This document shows positions 15,754-32,400 of a stretch of DNA of 64,000 bases, in pieces. Position 1 is the stretch's first letter; the number at the start of each line of letters is the position of its first letter. The notes below the pieces were generated by a model. That model ran no database searches. It worked only from the letters and a program-made list of their open reading frames with translations, and was not told where the DNA came from. The stretch is from Hetaerina americana (taxonomy: Eukaryota; Arthropoda; Insecta; Odonata; Calopterygidae), in the NCBI GenBank assembly GCA_022747635.1, contig JAKTNV010000078.1, positions 1,729,997 through 1,793,996 of the forward strand, given 5' to 3'. Both the position numbers and the translations under genes were made by a program.

Positions 15754-18203
15754 CATAAACCATCCAACCTTCAAATACGCGACGGGCGATTACGACCCGA
15801 AGAAAAATATTTACATGAAGGGAGAGTATCGAACATTTGAAATTCTCCTCGCACATGGGCTATCTGACCGTTGGAAATGGAAAAGAATGGCGCTCTTGAG
15901 GAAGCAGGGCGGTAGGGGACGAGGGAATGAAAAGGAGTAGTATAAAAGAAAGCTACAGAAGACGAACAATATGCATAATGAAGGAGCAGGGATGGCCCCA
16001 TGCTATATGCGTGCGTAACCAAACGAATGTCAATTGGGACGAGATGGGAAGAGGAAATAGATGATAAATTCTTTTCAGGAGCACGATCTACTAGATCTTT
16101 GGCCATAAATGGTGGAAGGAATGTTTTCTTCATGTCTCACTTTCTTCAAGACTCTCACGCGTTGCCCCATCCTGCCCACCTTCTCTCCACCGCCACAAAA
16201 TACAGTATCCATGGCTTTCTTCTTCCTATAAATTCATTGGTTTCTGACTCAAACTTGTGGAAGTTCATGTTCATGGAATGAAGAACACAATATAGTTTTC
16301 CACTGTTCTTGGAAAAATACATTGTATTCTTCATTCCATTCTTCTTTCTATCCTTGTCAGTCACTCAAGTACATAGAGTAAATAGCACAGTCCCGCCTGA
16401 AGATCTGAAGAATCTGATATCAGTACTATCCATTTATTCCAACATATCTCTTATAGGAACCTGAACCTTTGCTGTGCAATATCAACCAATTCATTGGCAG
16501 AATAAAAATAAATTAAAAATATTCTTTGTTTTTTTTTCAAATTTCTGTGCTTAATGTTCATACCACTAATTTTATACCATTTTCGAGGAGAGCTGTACAT
16601 ACATATATCTTTTTCCACCCGTGTATTATTAGCGGCGATGGTTCTGCCACTTCTCAACTAATGAATGGAAATCACTTTACATGAGGCACTCCGGCCTAAT
16701 GATGGACTATTAAAACAGAGGGTGAGTTTTTGCCAAGAGTACATTAAAGTCAAATTAAGGTTTTTTTATTCCAATCCTCATCTTTATTTTCTTATTGTGA
16801 CCTAAATTTTCACTAGTCTTTAATGACACAAATAATCTCGGAAAGAATTTATTTTCACGAAACCTGTCTGTAGGTTGATGCAGACAAAAGCAACTAACCT
16901 CTACACGAAAAAAACAAACTGTAACCTAGAATGCTCCTAGTAGATTAAACAATTATTTATATAGGTATAAATTAATTTTTCTATTAAATTTTCACACTAA
17001 CAGAATGATACCTCAGTAACTCAGAGAAATAGGATGCACAAGAGCAGAAAAATGTATCCCATTAATATTCAAGAAGAATGACTAATCGGAAATATCGATC
17101 TTACCAACGATTGTACGCATGCTTGAGTATTCCAATAGAATCATGCCCTGCAACATTTTCTCCGAAGCGTTAAGACTGGGAATGATGACGAAACAAAATT
17201 TTTTACCTAGGCGTTTAAAATGCCATCGCTTTATATTCCACCAACGAATGGCAACCGCTGTAATTTGCCAATTCGAGATGCTGGAGATGAAGAGGATGCT
17301 GTGGTTAAAACATTAAATCAAATACGACTGAGTCAGACTGAAGTAGTCTCCAAAGTATTATTTGGTAAGATACGGGACATTAAGCTTTCAGTAGCATAGG
17401 TTTGTGCATTAAAAACTAGGTAAGATAACAGTAAACCAGTTTTCTATCTCTAAACCCAATGAAATTGTAGTTCTACGCACCGTTTAAATATTTCTCCTCA
17501 AGCGAATACTTTGCTTTCGTAACCTTAATTGACATGCAACATGCCCCATCATCGTAACGCTACCGAAGGTGGTGCTGCGAATGCTGATTAATTACGGAAT
17601 CTTACCTTATTCGAAGCTATTTTCCTAACGAGAATGGCTAGTTTATCAAAACCGCGGAATTACCCGTCGATAATCGGCGTGACAAATATTTGACAAATAA
17701 TTACACAATAAAAGTACATAAAGAATTTCAAAACATCTCTCTTTTAAAATGCAAGAATTTAAAAAAAATATCAACATATCAAAATTATTTCCTAAAATAT
17801 AAATGTTCAATACTCATCTTCTTTGTTTTCAGTCTGTGAGGCGCATACCTACAAAAATATAGAGATATACTACACACCTGTACACACATATACAGTAAAA
17901 TACATACTTGCATGAATGAAATTTTGAGAAACAATTCACTCATAACAATCAAGTTTCCAAATTCAAGAAGGTCAACAAGCGATGGAGATTTTAACGCTCA
18001 ACTGAACCACCGATTTTTCCCATTCGCAAAATAAATGTTCCACTCGAGGACATATCTCACTTATCTTTGCTAAAAAGTCGACTTAGATAATTACCGAGGT
18101 TCTGTAGTTTCTCCGGCTTAGTACACTAAAACTACTCTAATCAGAGTGCAACGTTATAATTGCTCCGACCTTTTATTCATATATATATATATATACACAT
18201 ACA
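15754..18203. other. Non-coding stretch
   Basis: Mostly AT-rich, with a purine-rich patch at about 15840-15950. A short hairpin lies at 16275-16337, listed separately. A (TA)n run sits at about 18179-18195, directly left of the mariner at 18204. No gene recognised. Confidence 0.4.
16275..16337. other. Short hairpin (19-bp stem)
   Basis: GGAATGAAGAACACAATAT (16275-16293) faces its near reverse complement ACATTGTATTCTTCATTCC (16319-16337) across a loop of about 25 bases, with two mismatches. Nothing identifies it as an RNA gene. It could be a chance palindrome, a MITE relic or a small-RNA precursor. Confidence 0.35.
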
Positions 18204-18956
18204 CGAGGGTCATCCGGAAAGTAGTACCCGTTCGTGAAATAAAGACACAAAAGTAAATATTAACAAACATAAAAAATTTTATTTGAAAGAGGATACTTTA
18301 AACTACTTCTCAACATAATCTCCAAGCAAATTAAGGCATTTGTCATAACGTGTGACAAGTTTCTGTATTCCTGCTGCATAGTCCTTCGCCGCCAGCTCAT
18401 TGAGATACGCGAGGGACCCATCTTGCACAAATTTTTGCATAATGCAGATGGTGTTTAACAATTTCATGAACAATTGTTCGAGAAACATTGGGAAAATGCT
18501 CACAGATGTCATCAATTGTGACGCGCCGATCGTTCCTCACGAATTCGTCAACTGAGCTCACCAGTTGGTCTGTAATGACAGACGGTCTCTCCGAACGCTC
18601 ATCGTCGTGTGTGTTCCCCCTCCCCATGTTGAAGTTGCGACACCACCGCCGAACAGACGACTCGTCCATTACATTGTCTCCATACACCTCCTTTAATTGG
18701 CGATGAATATCACATGGGCGAACGTTTCTTGCATTGAGGAATTTAATCACTGCCCTCACTTCACAACTGGCGGCGTTCTCAATTTTTTTAAACATTGTAA
18801 ACAATCACAGAAACAACACAGGCAATGCTAGCGTCACGCAACTTGGCTCAGAGAAGGCAGACAAGCCACTGAAGCTATCTGACCTCGTCCAGCGGCTACT
18901 CGCGTCGTCAGCACTTCATGCGGCACGAACGGGTACTACTTTCCGGATGACCCTCG
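18204..18956 (-). mobile_element. Internally deleted mariner with 33-bp TIRs (family M2)
   Basis: Terminal inverted repeats at 18204-18236 and 18924-18956 are identical over about 33 bases, beginning CGAGGGTCATCCGGAAAGTA. The right end is followed by TA, the mariner target duplication. The left end is preceded by CA, which I read as a mutated TA. At 753 bp the element is little more than half the roughly 1.3 kb usual for mariner. The coding strand is minus; it keeps both termini and the transposase N-terminus but has lost the catalytic core. It lies between a (TA)n run on the left and about 100 bp of (TA)n on the right. It is non-autonomous, but with intact ends it could have been mobilised in trans. 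Confidence 0.95.
18303..18804 (-). pseudogene. Mariner transposase, N-terminal domain joined to C-terminus, catalytic core deleted
   Basis: From the ATG at 18804, 135 codons are open. The product keeps the whole N-terminal DNA-binding region of a mariner transposase: EVRAVIKFLNARN, SSVRRWCRNFN (first helix-turn-helix), DERSERPSVITD linker, then VTIDDICEHFPNVSRTIVHEIV (second helix-turn-helix) and the ARWVPR motif that normally precedes the catalytic domain. Near 18415 the frame shifts. The other frame supplies the normal C-terminus (LNELAAKDYAAGIQKLV, then RYDKCLNLLGDYVEK, stop at 18303). GDETW, HHDN and PDLAPxD are all gone. Catalysis is impossible, but a truncated DNA-binding peptide could be encoded. 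Confidence 0.9.
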
Positions 18957-21674
<2,718 letters not shown>

Positions 21675-21740
21675 ATTATAACCTCAAATAAAGGAAATCC
21701 ATTATCTGCATAGGTGTCAAAATTCTGGTGGAGAAAATTG
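21675..21740 (-). repeat. Dispersed repeat R1, copy 1
   Basis: About 64 bases here match 24173-24237 with only a few differences, for example AACCTCAAATAAAGGAAATC and TCCATTATCTG. On the minus strand both translate to a similar peptide containing DNGFPLFEVII, which suggests a fragment of a coding mobile element. I do not recognise the family. Confidence 0.75.
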
Positions 21741-24172
21741 TAAATTTCTTCACTACCTCGTTCAGCCTCGCTGAGCCCCGCCGAAAACAAACTTTTGGCA
21801 CGTCTTGTAGGTGGCACCTTCTCTTTCTGGCGGGAGAGGGGTCTCAACGAGGGCCAGAAGGAAAAAGTATAACAACCTAGATGAGCTCGGTCTCTTCAGA
21901 TCTATCTCTTGTAGGATGAGTACAAAGGGGAGGAAGCTGGAAGGAGTATGGGAAGGTACGGGTAGGGATGAGATGAGAAGTCTTCGAGGTTGGGGGACAG
22001 AAGAGGGCAGATGGGGAGGAGAAAAGGAGAGAGAGTGGCGGAGAGGGAGTGTGTGAGAGAGGATCGGGAGACCCTTTTTTCCCCCTTTCCTTACCTACCA
22101 TAACCACGTTTTTTTTAAGGCCACCCTTCCACTTGCTTCCTTCGGCATAGCTTATTGCCACAATTCTTGAGCTTAAGGAATACGTAAGAGAATCGCAAAT
22201 TTAAGAAAACAAACACAATTACCGCGTAAATGTTGTCCTCATCGACTCTTATGCGCCACAACCGACGGGGGCACAAGTGACGTCTTACTCTAGGGTTTCC
22301 AGAGACGAAGATGCGGGCGTTGAGGTCTCCAGCGCTCGGCTATTTGGCCGCAGGACATCTTTTCATCTCACGGGGCCAACATCCGAGGCGTCTGGGACAC
22401 AATAGGGGATGAGGGATGTGTAAGAGAGGTTTGGGGGGTGCGAAGGACAGAAAGGAGCCGTAGGGATGGAGAGGGTGGAAAAGCAGGGCATAGGGACACC
22501 TGAGATGCTGGCAGAGGGGAAGTGAGGGATGTTTCGCCGAGTAACGGGAGGCTGTGGGGATGGGATTTCCTCCGCAGGCTCAGGAGCGCCCACACACCCA
22601 AGTGAGCGTAGGAACGTGGGCGCCTTAGGAAATTATTCTTGGGAGTTGGTGGAAAGTGATTATAGTGGATGTTTGGGACGCATGTACATAATTAATTCCT
22701 TACCAGCGGCTTTGAATTACGACAAGGTTCTAATGAAGCACGCTATGCGCATAACCTTCAGAACCAACGTGAATTGATGAAAATAATGGAACACGCAAAT
22801 GGTGCGCTACCAATTACCTTGAAATGGTAGTGGGTGGGTCCGAATCGGTAATAAACTCTATTTATCTTATTATTTGCAAATATCACGACTCTTGTAATCG
22901 TTAGTGCCATTGCCCATATACTAGAGAATATGAGAATGCATTTACATAAACCAGAATACAAATTAAAAATTTTCATACTGAAATAAATTGAGTTAATGTC
23001 GATTTTTTAATTAAAAAGGGCAACAATCAGAAGACGATGGCTAACTCCATGTGGTTTTAAGTTTGATTATAAACTGCTGTGAACGCTGGATCGTTGATTA
23101 TTTCATTGAAGGTTAACTAAAACGATCACATTCTAGCACTTGTGCCATTGAAAAAGTTTAAGATTCGCAGACACAAACAACATTAGTTCACATTTAAATT
23201 TAAATTAAAAGTCGAACCAAAATTTCGGGTTCTTGCCAACCATGTACTTATTACGAATCGGATATTCTCACAGTAAAAAAATTCTCACTCCTGATAATTC
23301 CTCAACGTAACGGTCTGTTTTGAATTCTCTTTCCAGTTTCTTTGTACCATACACTCTACCGATAACTCAGCCTGGCATAACCAGTATCAGTGCAGGATGC
23401 GGACCGTCGTAATAAATGGCATGTATGAGGACGTAGGGCAGAAAAAAACGTGGGCATCACATTTTTTCAAGCGCTCATCTCATCCCATGCCGACACAACT
23501 CGTCTCTCATCCATTTCTCCCCAACAAAATTCATGCCACCGGCTCTTAGGGCCATGGGGCGGATGGAGCAGAGTGAAAAAGGTTTGTGTTGTCGGGAATG
23601 GACCCAGAGGAGGGAAAGGGGAGAAGTGGTGGGTAGGAAGCAAATCCTGCCGACCCACATTTTCTAGCCTTCATCTTAGGGATCCTGGCCCTCGGCTCTC
23701 ACATAACCCTACCCCTCCTCCTTTCTTTCTTCTATCGCGGCACTATCCCCCAGATGGAGGAGATCCAGTCATCTTCCACCCTCGTCGTACCTTCAAAGCC
23801 TTCCTTGCCCTACCACAAACACCTCCTGCCCTTCTCTCAATCTTCTCTCGTCCTCCAGGCATAAAAAAGAAGCCTATGGTGCAGGGACCGCTAAACCTTC
23901 CCACGTCTGGAGGGGGCTAGGGCCTGATCTTTCCCTGAGGTGAAAATACCTAGTTCTTCATAGGCAATCGAGTGCGTTAATATCCTAACGGCGTGTTTTC
24001 AGATTAATTCGAACGTCGGTGTGACAAGATATGATGCGCACCACTTAGATTAAAATGGTCCATCAAAAGAAGTTGGATTAGTCTACCTACGTTAATCTAG
24101 CATTTAATAAACATACAGAAAAGACATTGGAAATAGCTTAACTATTAACTTAAAATATAATAAATTAAATAT
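21741..24172. other. Non-coding stretch with several G+C islands
   Basis: GA-rich islands lie at about 21890-22070 and 22360-22640. A mixed island at about 23440-23930 is GA-rich on its left and CT-rich on its right. Its 156-codon plus-strand frame (23450-23920) is low-complexity and unconvincing. The remainder is AT-rich with nothing recognised. Confidence 0.4.
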
Positions 24173-24237
24173 TATAACCTCAAATAAAGGAAATCCATTA
24201 TCTGTATAGGTGTCCAAATTCTGGCGGAGAAAATTAT
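24173..24237 (-). repeat. Dispersed repeat R1, copy 2
   Basis: This matches 21675-21740. It is followed on the right by an AT-only stretch (24238-24283). See copy 1 for the shared peptide. Confidence 0.75.
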
Positions 24238-26229
24238 GCATAATATAATAATTATAATAATATAATATAAGAATATATAATTGAACCTGCATGTTATTTG
24301 TTTCTGTTCTCGTGAACTTGGGCATTTCTTTTATCACAATGATAGATTTTGGGCAGTTCCAGTTACCTTTGCGTTCATGGCAGATTTTCCGAGATTTATT
24401 TATATTTACACGGAAACCCTCATCATTTGTTTTTTTAATGGAATGTAATGAAGCACGCTTACTTCATGGCATCAATCCCAATATGTATTCTACATATTGA
24501 GACAAACGTCATGAAGCAAGCGTATAATGATAATGATAATCTGTTGAAACCTTGAGGCTAATGACCCATAGACACGAGAATAATTAAACACTGATTTGGG
24601 TACAAATATCCCTTCACTAAGGTGTAATCGTTCATTTAATTCAGTGTACAAGGTGCTTACAATGCGATTGAATTGTTCTCCTTTACACTGAATAAGTAAC
24701 TTTTTCGACTCGTGACCTTTTTGGCAATAAATATCTCGCACATCCATCACTACGTTTTTCGCCAGTTAGATTCAAGTGCCATCATTTGTTCCATGCACAT
24801 GTGAGGTGACGCCATTCATAGCGAATCGGTCTCGATGCACATTATTCAGTGCGAATAAGGGATTGAAGCAGCTCTCTCCTCGAATTGATTATGATTCTTC
24901 GAACGGGTAGGAAGAGAGAGAGAAGAGAGCCTTCTACCGAAAGGAAGGGAGTCGCTGAAACGATGTCTCCATCGCTAGATGTTAACTTTCAAGAGAGTTA
25001 TGGCCGTTGGTTCATCGCACGTTCGCCCATAGGAATCAAAATGTGGAGATCGACCAGAATCCGAAAGCGGGATGTACAAACTGGCTGAGAGAGACGGGAT
25101 AGAGGCGTAGGGTAAGGCAAGAGCAGTGAGGGGACGCAGATTCCATCAGATGGGTGGATGGAGAGGGGAGAGGGAGGGAGGAAGTGTGAGGGGGATGGAA
25201 GGAGAGAGAGAGAGAATGGGTAGGAAGCTCTTTGGCATTCTGTGCACGGATGGGGCAGGTCACCCGAACACAGAGGCAGCGTGGAAAGGGAGAATGGGAG
25301 AGAGAGAGAGCGGTTGTATGGATCGGGAGGAGGGAAAGGTACCAGGAGCCAGAAGATGTGAGCGGGAGAGTAAAAGGCAAGGAGAGAGGCAAAGACGGGA
25401 TAAAAACGGTCGAAGTCATGGTGGGGGAATATATAATTGAAAATTATATTTTGAAAATTCGCGAAACGGCATCAACGTGATCGGTACACAATCATTACGC
25501 TTCATCACAAAGGGAAGAGAATAACGTATTGATAAAAATTAATATTACGTTATGCAGCATATGACAGTAAAATAACTAGTATGCATGCAACGTAACTCGT
25601 CAAACGAAAGTTCATCTTCAATAATAGATTTTATAGCAATGAAAGATTGGTAAAAGATACAGGAAAGATAACACAAGACAATTTAAACAATGGGACTGTA
25701 AGCTTCACAAGATAGTATGAATAAAGTTGGTAAGTAGCATTTCCGAAAAGGTGAAGGCAAAAATATAACTCGCTGGATTATAGTATCTAAAGGGTAATAA
25801 TGAATTATAATATGCATCACTAGATTTAATAATCTGTGCTCGCATGAGCATATTATATGAACTAACAGCTTTCCTTTATATCATTTAGTTCGTTAAACTC
25901 AAGTGGAATTTTTATCAATCAATTTAATTACGTTTGAATGCATTTTCACAAGTTCAGTGATAAAAATAGGAAGTAATGAAAGTCCATTTGACTATATGAT
26001 GACATCTCACATGTATGTAATGGCACAAAGCCTGAAGACAAAACTGTCGGCAGATCTCGTTGTTAGGCGTATACATTTCATTTAAGCATGCTTGGGTTAT
26101 AAATTGTTACTAGCAATTACAGTTACATTAATAAATCTATTCGATCCCTAGAACTCCCATCTATGTATTGATAAAGCCTTGAATCCGGGACTTCCTCATT
26201 TGCCACATCTTATACGAAACGCAGAGATT
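24238..26229. other. Non-coding stretch with a strong GA-repeat island
   Basis: A purine-rich island at about 24890-25430 contains several GAGAGAGAGA runs (for example near 25200-25215 and 25296-25310), the classic target sequence of GAGA-type factors in flies. Frames of 127 and 104 codons across it on opposite strands are low-complexity. The flanks are AT-rich with no gene recognised. Confidence 0.4.
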
Positions 26230-26478
26230 TCGCTGTCCAATACGTAGACCATTGAATCTCCTTCGCGCCCTGGTCCGATTCCAGGTGATGCATCTAAGCT
26301 ACATCATCTTCACCAAATCTGCATGATTTTATGGGTGCTCGATGTTTCTGGGAAAGTGTAGGAGGCAAAAGGAAAAGAACTGGTCTCTCTAAACTGATGT
26401 GTGAATAATACACGTCATAGAGCTTTGTATAACGTGAACTCAATCCTCACCTACCAAACAAACCTTCGGGTTGAATAT
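26230..26478 (+). repeat. SINE family S1, diverged full-length copy
   Basis: It has the same layout as the copy at 42555 but is much mutated: a tRNA-like head with a B-box remnant (TGGTCCGATTCC), the TGATGTGTGAATAATACACG segment, CTCACCTACCAAAC, and a terminal CCTTCGGGTTGA. This is one of the older copies in the window. Confidence 0.7.
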
Positions 26479-29450
26479 GTAGCTATACGGAGAGAATGGT
26501 GAAACATTTAGCATAATTTGTTTAAAAAATGTTTAATCATGACAAAAATAACGCACTCAGATACGCAGTCACATAAAATTTTAAGATTTATATTTATATG
26601 ACGATATTTTTTCTTACTGTCAATTAACTGCTCGAGTACTCTCAAGGTTGTAACTTGATCTAAAATGAACAGTACTCAATAGAAAATCTCCGAGGGAGTT
26701 TGTTTTTGTTTATATTTTAGAATTTCCTATATTTATATTCCACTCATATTAGGTTTCGATTTTAAACATGGATCATGGTACGCGACAAAGATAAGATAGC
26801 CTTTAACTTTTATAACAAGGATAAGTGGAGATCCTTTAATGCAAATGCTCACGAATTCAATAGAAACCTTTGATGTACTCACAGCACCTTAGCTGACACG
26901 AACATTCCAGCAGTGGCACGAGAGCAAATAGGATGCAATAATTCCATTGCTGACCGCATTGGTTGAGGGACAAGCACACGTAGTCCATCTCTTCCCAGCC
27001 CCTCCTCCCCCGAGGACTTTATTCCTCCTCCATCTACTCCATCGCTTGCCTCCCTCCTTTAAACCCATCTGCATGCATGCCTCGTCCCTCGATAGCTCGG
27101 CCCCTTCCTTTGCGATGGCCTCCGCGCTTGGACGTCAGCCTAAGAGTACGGGACCTCTACGTGAGATGACTGGTGGTCCATGGGCGGCAGATACAGTGTG
27201 AAAGGGTCGCCACAGTGTGATCCAGCGCCGATTCCGAGGGGAGACGGTACGTTGGATGGACCTCGTTTCGCTGCCTCTCCTTGCTCTCCCTTCCCTGACT
27301 TACCCGGATAGAATCGAATCGTTCCAACGGTCAAGATGCCGGATGGAACTGCTCGGTGACCTCATCGGCAGATCACTTCACTGCCACGTTCTCGAGCTGA
27401 ATGAGTCGCGACCGGTAGCTGTCAGGGCTGGGAATCAGATGCAAAGGCTACTTGAAGCAATTCTTTTGGATGCTGTAGGAAACTGGTACTAACCAAAGCA
27501 CGCGTGATAGAATTCAAGAAAGTTCATGTAGATGGCTCCTTTTCCTGACTTATAAGAGCCTAAAGAGTCGAAGTTGATAGTGCCGACGAACCTGTTAAAA
27601 ACTGCAGCGAGGTGATTGGGGATATCAGGAGATGAAGACTAAAAGAGATATGATGGAAGGAGAGAAATAATCTGGGAGGTAGGTTGATACCGATTTATCC
27701 AAAGCATATAAGAAAACCGATAAACTTAAAGATGTATGGTGTATTTTTTTGACGATCGATGTACAATCTTCTCAATCGTAAATCTTTGTTTGAGATTCCA
27801 ATTTTTGTTTGTGATGTTTGAAGAAAAACTATTGCAATGAAAGCAAATTGTATAATCATAATCAAGAATAGAACAATTGTTTGATGCTGGCAATCTTCAG
27901 CCAAATCTTCCCTCATAAAACACCATTCTATCAAAGGTCACCATTTCAATTAGATTCCAACATTTCAAAATATTTTTTAACCAGTTACATATACTATTGA
28001 GATGACAAATATTTTAAATATCCTAAGTAAGAACGAATCAGAACATTCTGAACACCAGAAAATGATTCGACAAAAATTTCCGACACCTATTCGTTCTTCA
28101 AGAAGACCTTACCGACGTGTTTAAAGCACATCAGCCAATTATATATACCTCTTTCAGCTAATAATAATAAGTACAAATGATATGCTTATTGTAATGCTTC
28201 TAAACAAATAATCATGCACGTTTACATTTGTCATTTGATGTCATGTCAATGAAATTTGAAACTTTGTTACCTGTGCAGACACAAGGTTTACACACTAAGT
28301 TGGGAAGAAAAAAGGTCCTATGGAGATAGCTTACGTCCTTGGTTGAAAGAAAGAAATAAATGGAGGGCAGGCGACGGAGTATTAAAGAGTGATTTCCAAA
28401 TGAGAGGGGCTGGGAAAAGGTATGGGGCATAGGGAAACGCAGAGATCCCTATATGATGGCGGGTTTCAGCTGAGAAAGACGGAAGGGAGGCCCCATTCAA
28501 GAAACCATCTTAAAGAAGGAGAAAGCCAAGTGCGGTATGAGAGACAGTAAGAGAAGGTAGAAACCTGGTGAGGTTGAGAAAAAATGGATGGAAGGTTTAC
28601 AAAAGTATTTATCACAGGAGACAGGGAAATAAGTATAACGGGAATGAGGAGAATAAAAAAAATAAATGGTTATTCAAGTACGGAGCAATTCTACTCTCCT
28701 ATAGGGTGCAATGAGTTAAATGTTCTCAAGTCCAATGAAAATCAGAATATATACACTAAAAGTAAACACTGCGAAAATTGATTTGAAATGTATGAAACAT
28801 GTTCACTTACAAACTCATCCTTTTTTATAATTTCAACTCAATGAGTAAAACCAAAGATTAAACATCTTTTCAACGTTTTCAGCGACAAAGTCTTCCTACT
28901 TAACGTCCTCGCAAAACATACCGCGTGCTCTTTTGTTGGCTTTGCCGTAACGTAGGCACTGGAAAATTCTTCATGTCAATGAACTAGCTGTTTAAAAAGG
29001 AGAGCGATCGCATGAAATGGAATGTATAAGAGTGCTGCATTAACAGGCATGATACAAAGATTGGCGAAACGAATTTTTGAAGGGGAGGAGGAAAAGCTGG
29101 CTGATGTCCCAAAACGCTGCCGCGAGTAGGGAAGAATGCTCGCTTTTTCAAAGGATCGACCCCTGAGCAGAGATTTCTACAATAGTGCTCCATCCGAAAC
29201 CCCTCCCACTCCCTCGCCCCCGCTCATCTCTACCACACACACGCGCGCATTAAATATCTTCGAGCTGCGTGGCTCCTATCCATCGTCATCTTCCTCTCCC
29301 TCCTTTGAATCACCTCTGTCGGGACGCCATCCCATCTCCGTTTCTCTCCGTTTATGTCTTCCGCGGTATGTTTGCTGGCTCCCGCTCAATTGTCTTTGAC
29401 TCCTTCCCTTCCACCGCTCATGCGGATCGGGAGGACAGCAAAGCGAATGC
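26479..29450. other. Non-coding stretch with three G+C islands
   Basis: A CT-rich then CpG-containing island lies at about 26990-27420, a GA-rich island at about 28310-28600, and a CT-rich island at about 29140-29450. A 91-codon plus-strand frame at 27217-27492 has balanced composition, but I see no domain or clear splice context. Everything else is AT-rich. Confidence 0.4.
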
Positions 29451-32400
29451 CTGCGTCTCCGATTGTACTCGTCGCATCTCTGGAATTCAATTTTCATTAT
29501 CCGGATGTCATCATTAACTTTTGTGTCTTCCTTGTGGTGCGTTAAAATAGGACGCCGTTTCTTCTGTACTGGACAACAATATATCCTCGGAATATTTTTA
29601 TACATACTATATTTGATCTCTCGTAAGTATGCTTAAAGGCCCGTTTTCTTTCTGTAGCTATATTATACGGTGTTCCTAATGTTTCAATTAATATTTTTGT
29701 ACCTAATTTTTGTTGGATCCCTATGATTCCAACTCGTACTGTTTACACAGCACGATATTCCTGTTGAGATACTGTTTCTGGTGGCTTCAATGATTTTAAT
29801 TAAAGTATAACGAGCAGAGAGATGGTTTTAGCCACCTGGGACACAAAAATTCCGAATTCGTGTTGAATTGGGGAATTTATTCAATTTTAGATAATGTAAG
29901 TACTAAAAGTATTATTATTAATGAACAATGGACTGTAATGAAATGATGCACAGTGATACAAATGGTAGTGCTGAACGAAAACATGGAATTAGGATGGTAT
30001 GGGCGCGACAACGTGCATGCATTATTAGTTCTTATTTTGAAAAGCAGGCATGACAACTAGGAAGCTCACTACAATTGAACTGTGGGGGAATGTAATTCTG
30101 AAACCTTTCAGAAGTCCAATATAGGTAAATAAATATCATGAATTGAGGTGTCTTCACAAAATTTTAGAAGTGCTGGCATGCGATTTCAAATTAAAAGAAG
30201 AATCATCCTGTATACTCTTCCTTTCATCTTCTTCCTGATGGGCTAACTAGTTATCGGGTACTAAAAAACTTTAGAGTAATTGTTTAACTTTAATTTTTGA
30301 AGACACATTTATAACCTTTAACAAAAATTTTAACTAAGTTTTCCGCTGGGTACTCGTTTAATGCGTGTTCCTCCTTGACATGAAACTCGCCGAGATCGTA
30401 GGTTGACTCTCATATCTAATGATGAAGGCGACCAACAAACCGTGTCGCTGCGAATGCTCCGCGCAGCCGGTTTTTTATTCGGAGAATAAACATGGTACGT
30501 ACGTAAAACTGGCGTAGATCAGTTTCCCAATGGGAATTAAGTCAATCATTGGATCAGAACGTAAAATATTACCCTTGCTCTGACCGCACGTCGATTTTAA
30601 CAAATTCCGCTTTCTCTGAACGTTTGTTAAGGATCGTTTAGCGCTCAGCAAATGAGAAGTAATGAAAAATGAGCAAATTTAAGCAAGACAAAAGCTAAAG
30701 AAAATGAACGAAATCTTAATGCATGCCCAAATGATCTCCAAAGTAATGGTCTATAAATTCTAATTTACTAATAGCTAGTGACCCAGTGGCTATGTTTGGC
30801 TTGATGAACAGTTTGCATTGCATTGCATTTAGCGTATTTTATACTCCAGTTGAAATATTTTGCTTGTTGAGCAACTCTTGAAGACTTAAGGTACAACTCA
30901 TAAACTATTTAAGTTAATATCACGCGGTATGCGTTGTTTTCCATTATGATTAAGTTATGACTACTTGAAAAAATAATGAAAAAATACATAATAGTGAGTA
31001 AGGCGTGCAACTAAAAAGATATTTACTCAATGAATGGAAAAAGTTTTCTTCCACATTTGCTTATTACCACAAAATGAAGTACATGCAAAAAATACATTGA
31101 ACATATTATTAGGGTAAGGAAATATTAACTAAGTTCCGAAGGATCGAAGTCGATTATGGCAATTGTATCATTTTAGAAGTAAGCAACAGCTATATACTCT
31201 TGGATGAAATTTTAGCGTGAAGCAATCATGCCAGATGAAAATCAAGGCATAAATACTCATAACTATTTTATTTTATTAGTTAACCTTGCTGATACTTTCT
31301 GTGCGGTAACTGAAATGATGCTTAAACATATGTTTCTTAATAAAAATCGTAAGGAAGTTCGGAGTGAAAGGTTCCAATAATATTAATCAGATTGATATAC
31401 AGTATTCATAACACAGCGCGTTAACACATTTTATAATCGGGCAATACATTGTAATAATTTTTCATAGAACGATTTTATTAAAATTAGAAAAGTTGAAGTC
31501 TATAAACCAGTTTTAATGCAATATGTGAGTTTATTTCCTATTACAGGACATTCGATAAAAGCATCTGCTTAGTCTCATGGTCTTTCTGCTTGGTTGAAGC
31601 TGGCCTTTCTGCTCAGAGATGCGACAGGTACGAGAAAAGAAACACAGCGTGGTCAATCGGAAAATGAGAACTGGAGTGAGATATTGCATGCGAGTGATTT
31701 ATTTGAAATCCCACCCTTGATTACTTCACTGGCAATGCGTCAGCATTTCATGTGACTTTTAAGTGCACATTTAATAGAATTCTCCTCATTTTCACTCCAT
31801 CTCTCGCTTTAAAAGAGTAGGTGCTACGTGATAAAATACAGTGTACTGCTTCGGCTTCGGAAAATCAATCAAACGTCAATTACCACCTGAATCACCTCAC
31901 TTTGCTCGCTTTTTCCCTGCGATCGTATGGAGAGGCGCCACGCATTTTTTTCATCGAGGAAAAGCTCACAAAAATAGAAACAAGAGGCGAGCGAAAATAA
32001 AGGCGCAATATAGCCAAGGAGGAGGGTGATAGGCACAGGAAAAAATAGCGAGAGCGGGTGACGTAATAATCCAGCGACTTTTTTCCCCGTGTGCAGGGAC
32101 AAAGCAAGGTTTATGACGGCGCGAATCATGAGAAGATGCCGAAGGGAGGCGTGTGGGAAAATTTTAAGGAAAGATACGAAGGGACTCTAGCACGCCGTTG
32201 TCTGCTAAGCCTCCCGAGACAATGAGAATAACGCAATAGGATGTTGCATGTACGTTTAAACGTCTAATGAAGCAACGATACAACACCCTTAAAAATAAAA
32301 CAAGGCTGTGGACGTTAATCTGTTTTCTCTCCGCGTATTTTTCTAGATATTTTGCGAAACACAATACGTTAAACGACCCTTAACAAATGCAATTGCGTCA

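Noticed and set aside
23450..23920. 156-codon plus-strand frame
   Set aside because: It crosses a GA-to-CT skewed island; no domain, splice signal or start context.
24490..24750. 86-codon minus-strand frame ending in an Ile run
   Set aside because: It faintly recalls a LINE C-terminus running into a microsatellite, but no motif or 3' UTR match supports it.
27217..27492. 91-codon frame with balanced composition ending LLDAVGNWY
   Set aside because: It was the most protein-like of the orphan frames, but I could not recognise a domain or pair it with convincing splice sites or neighbouring exons.
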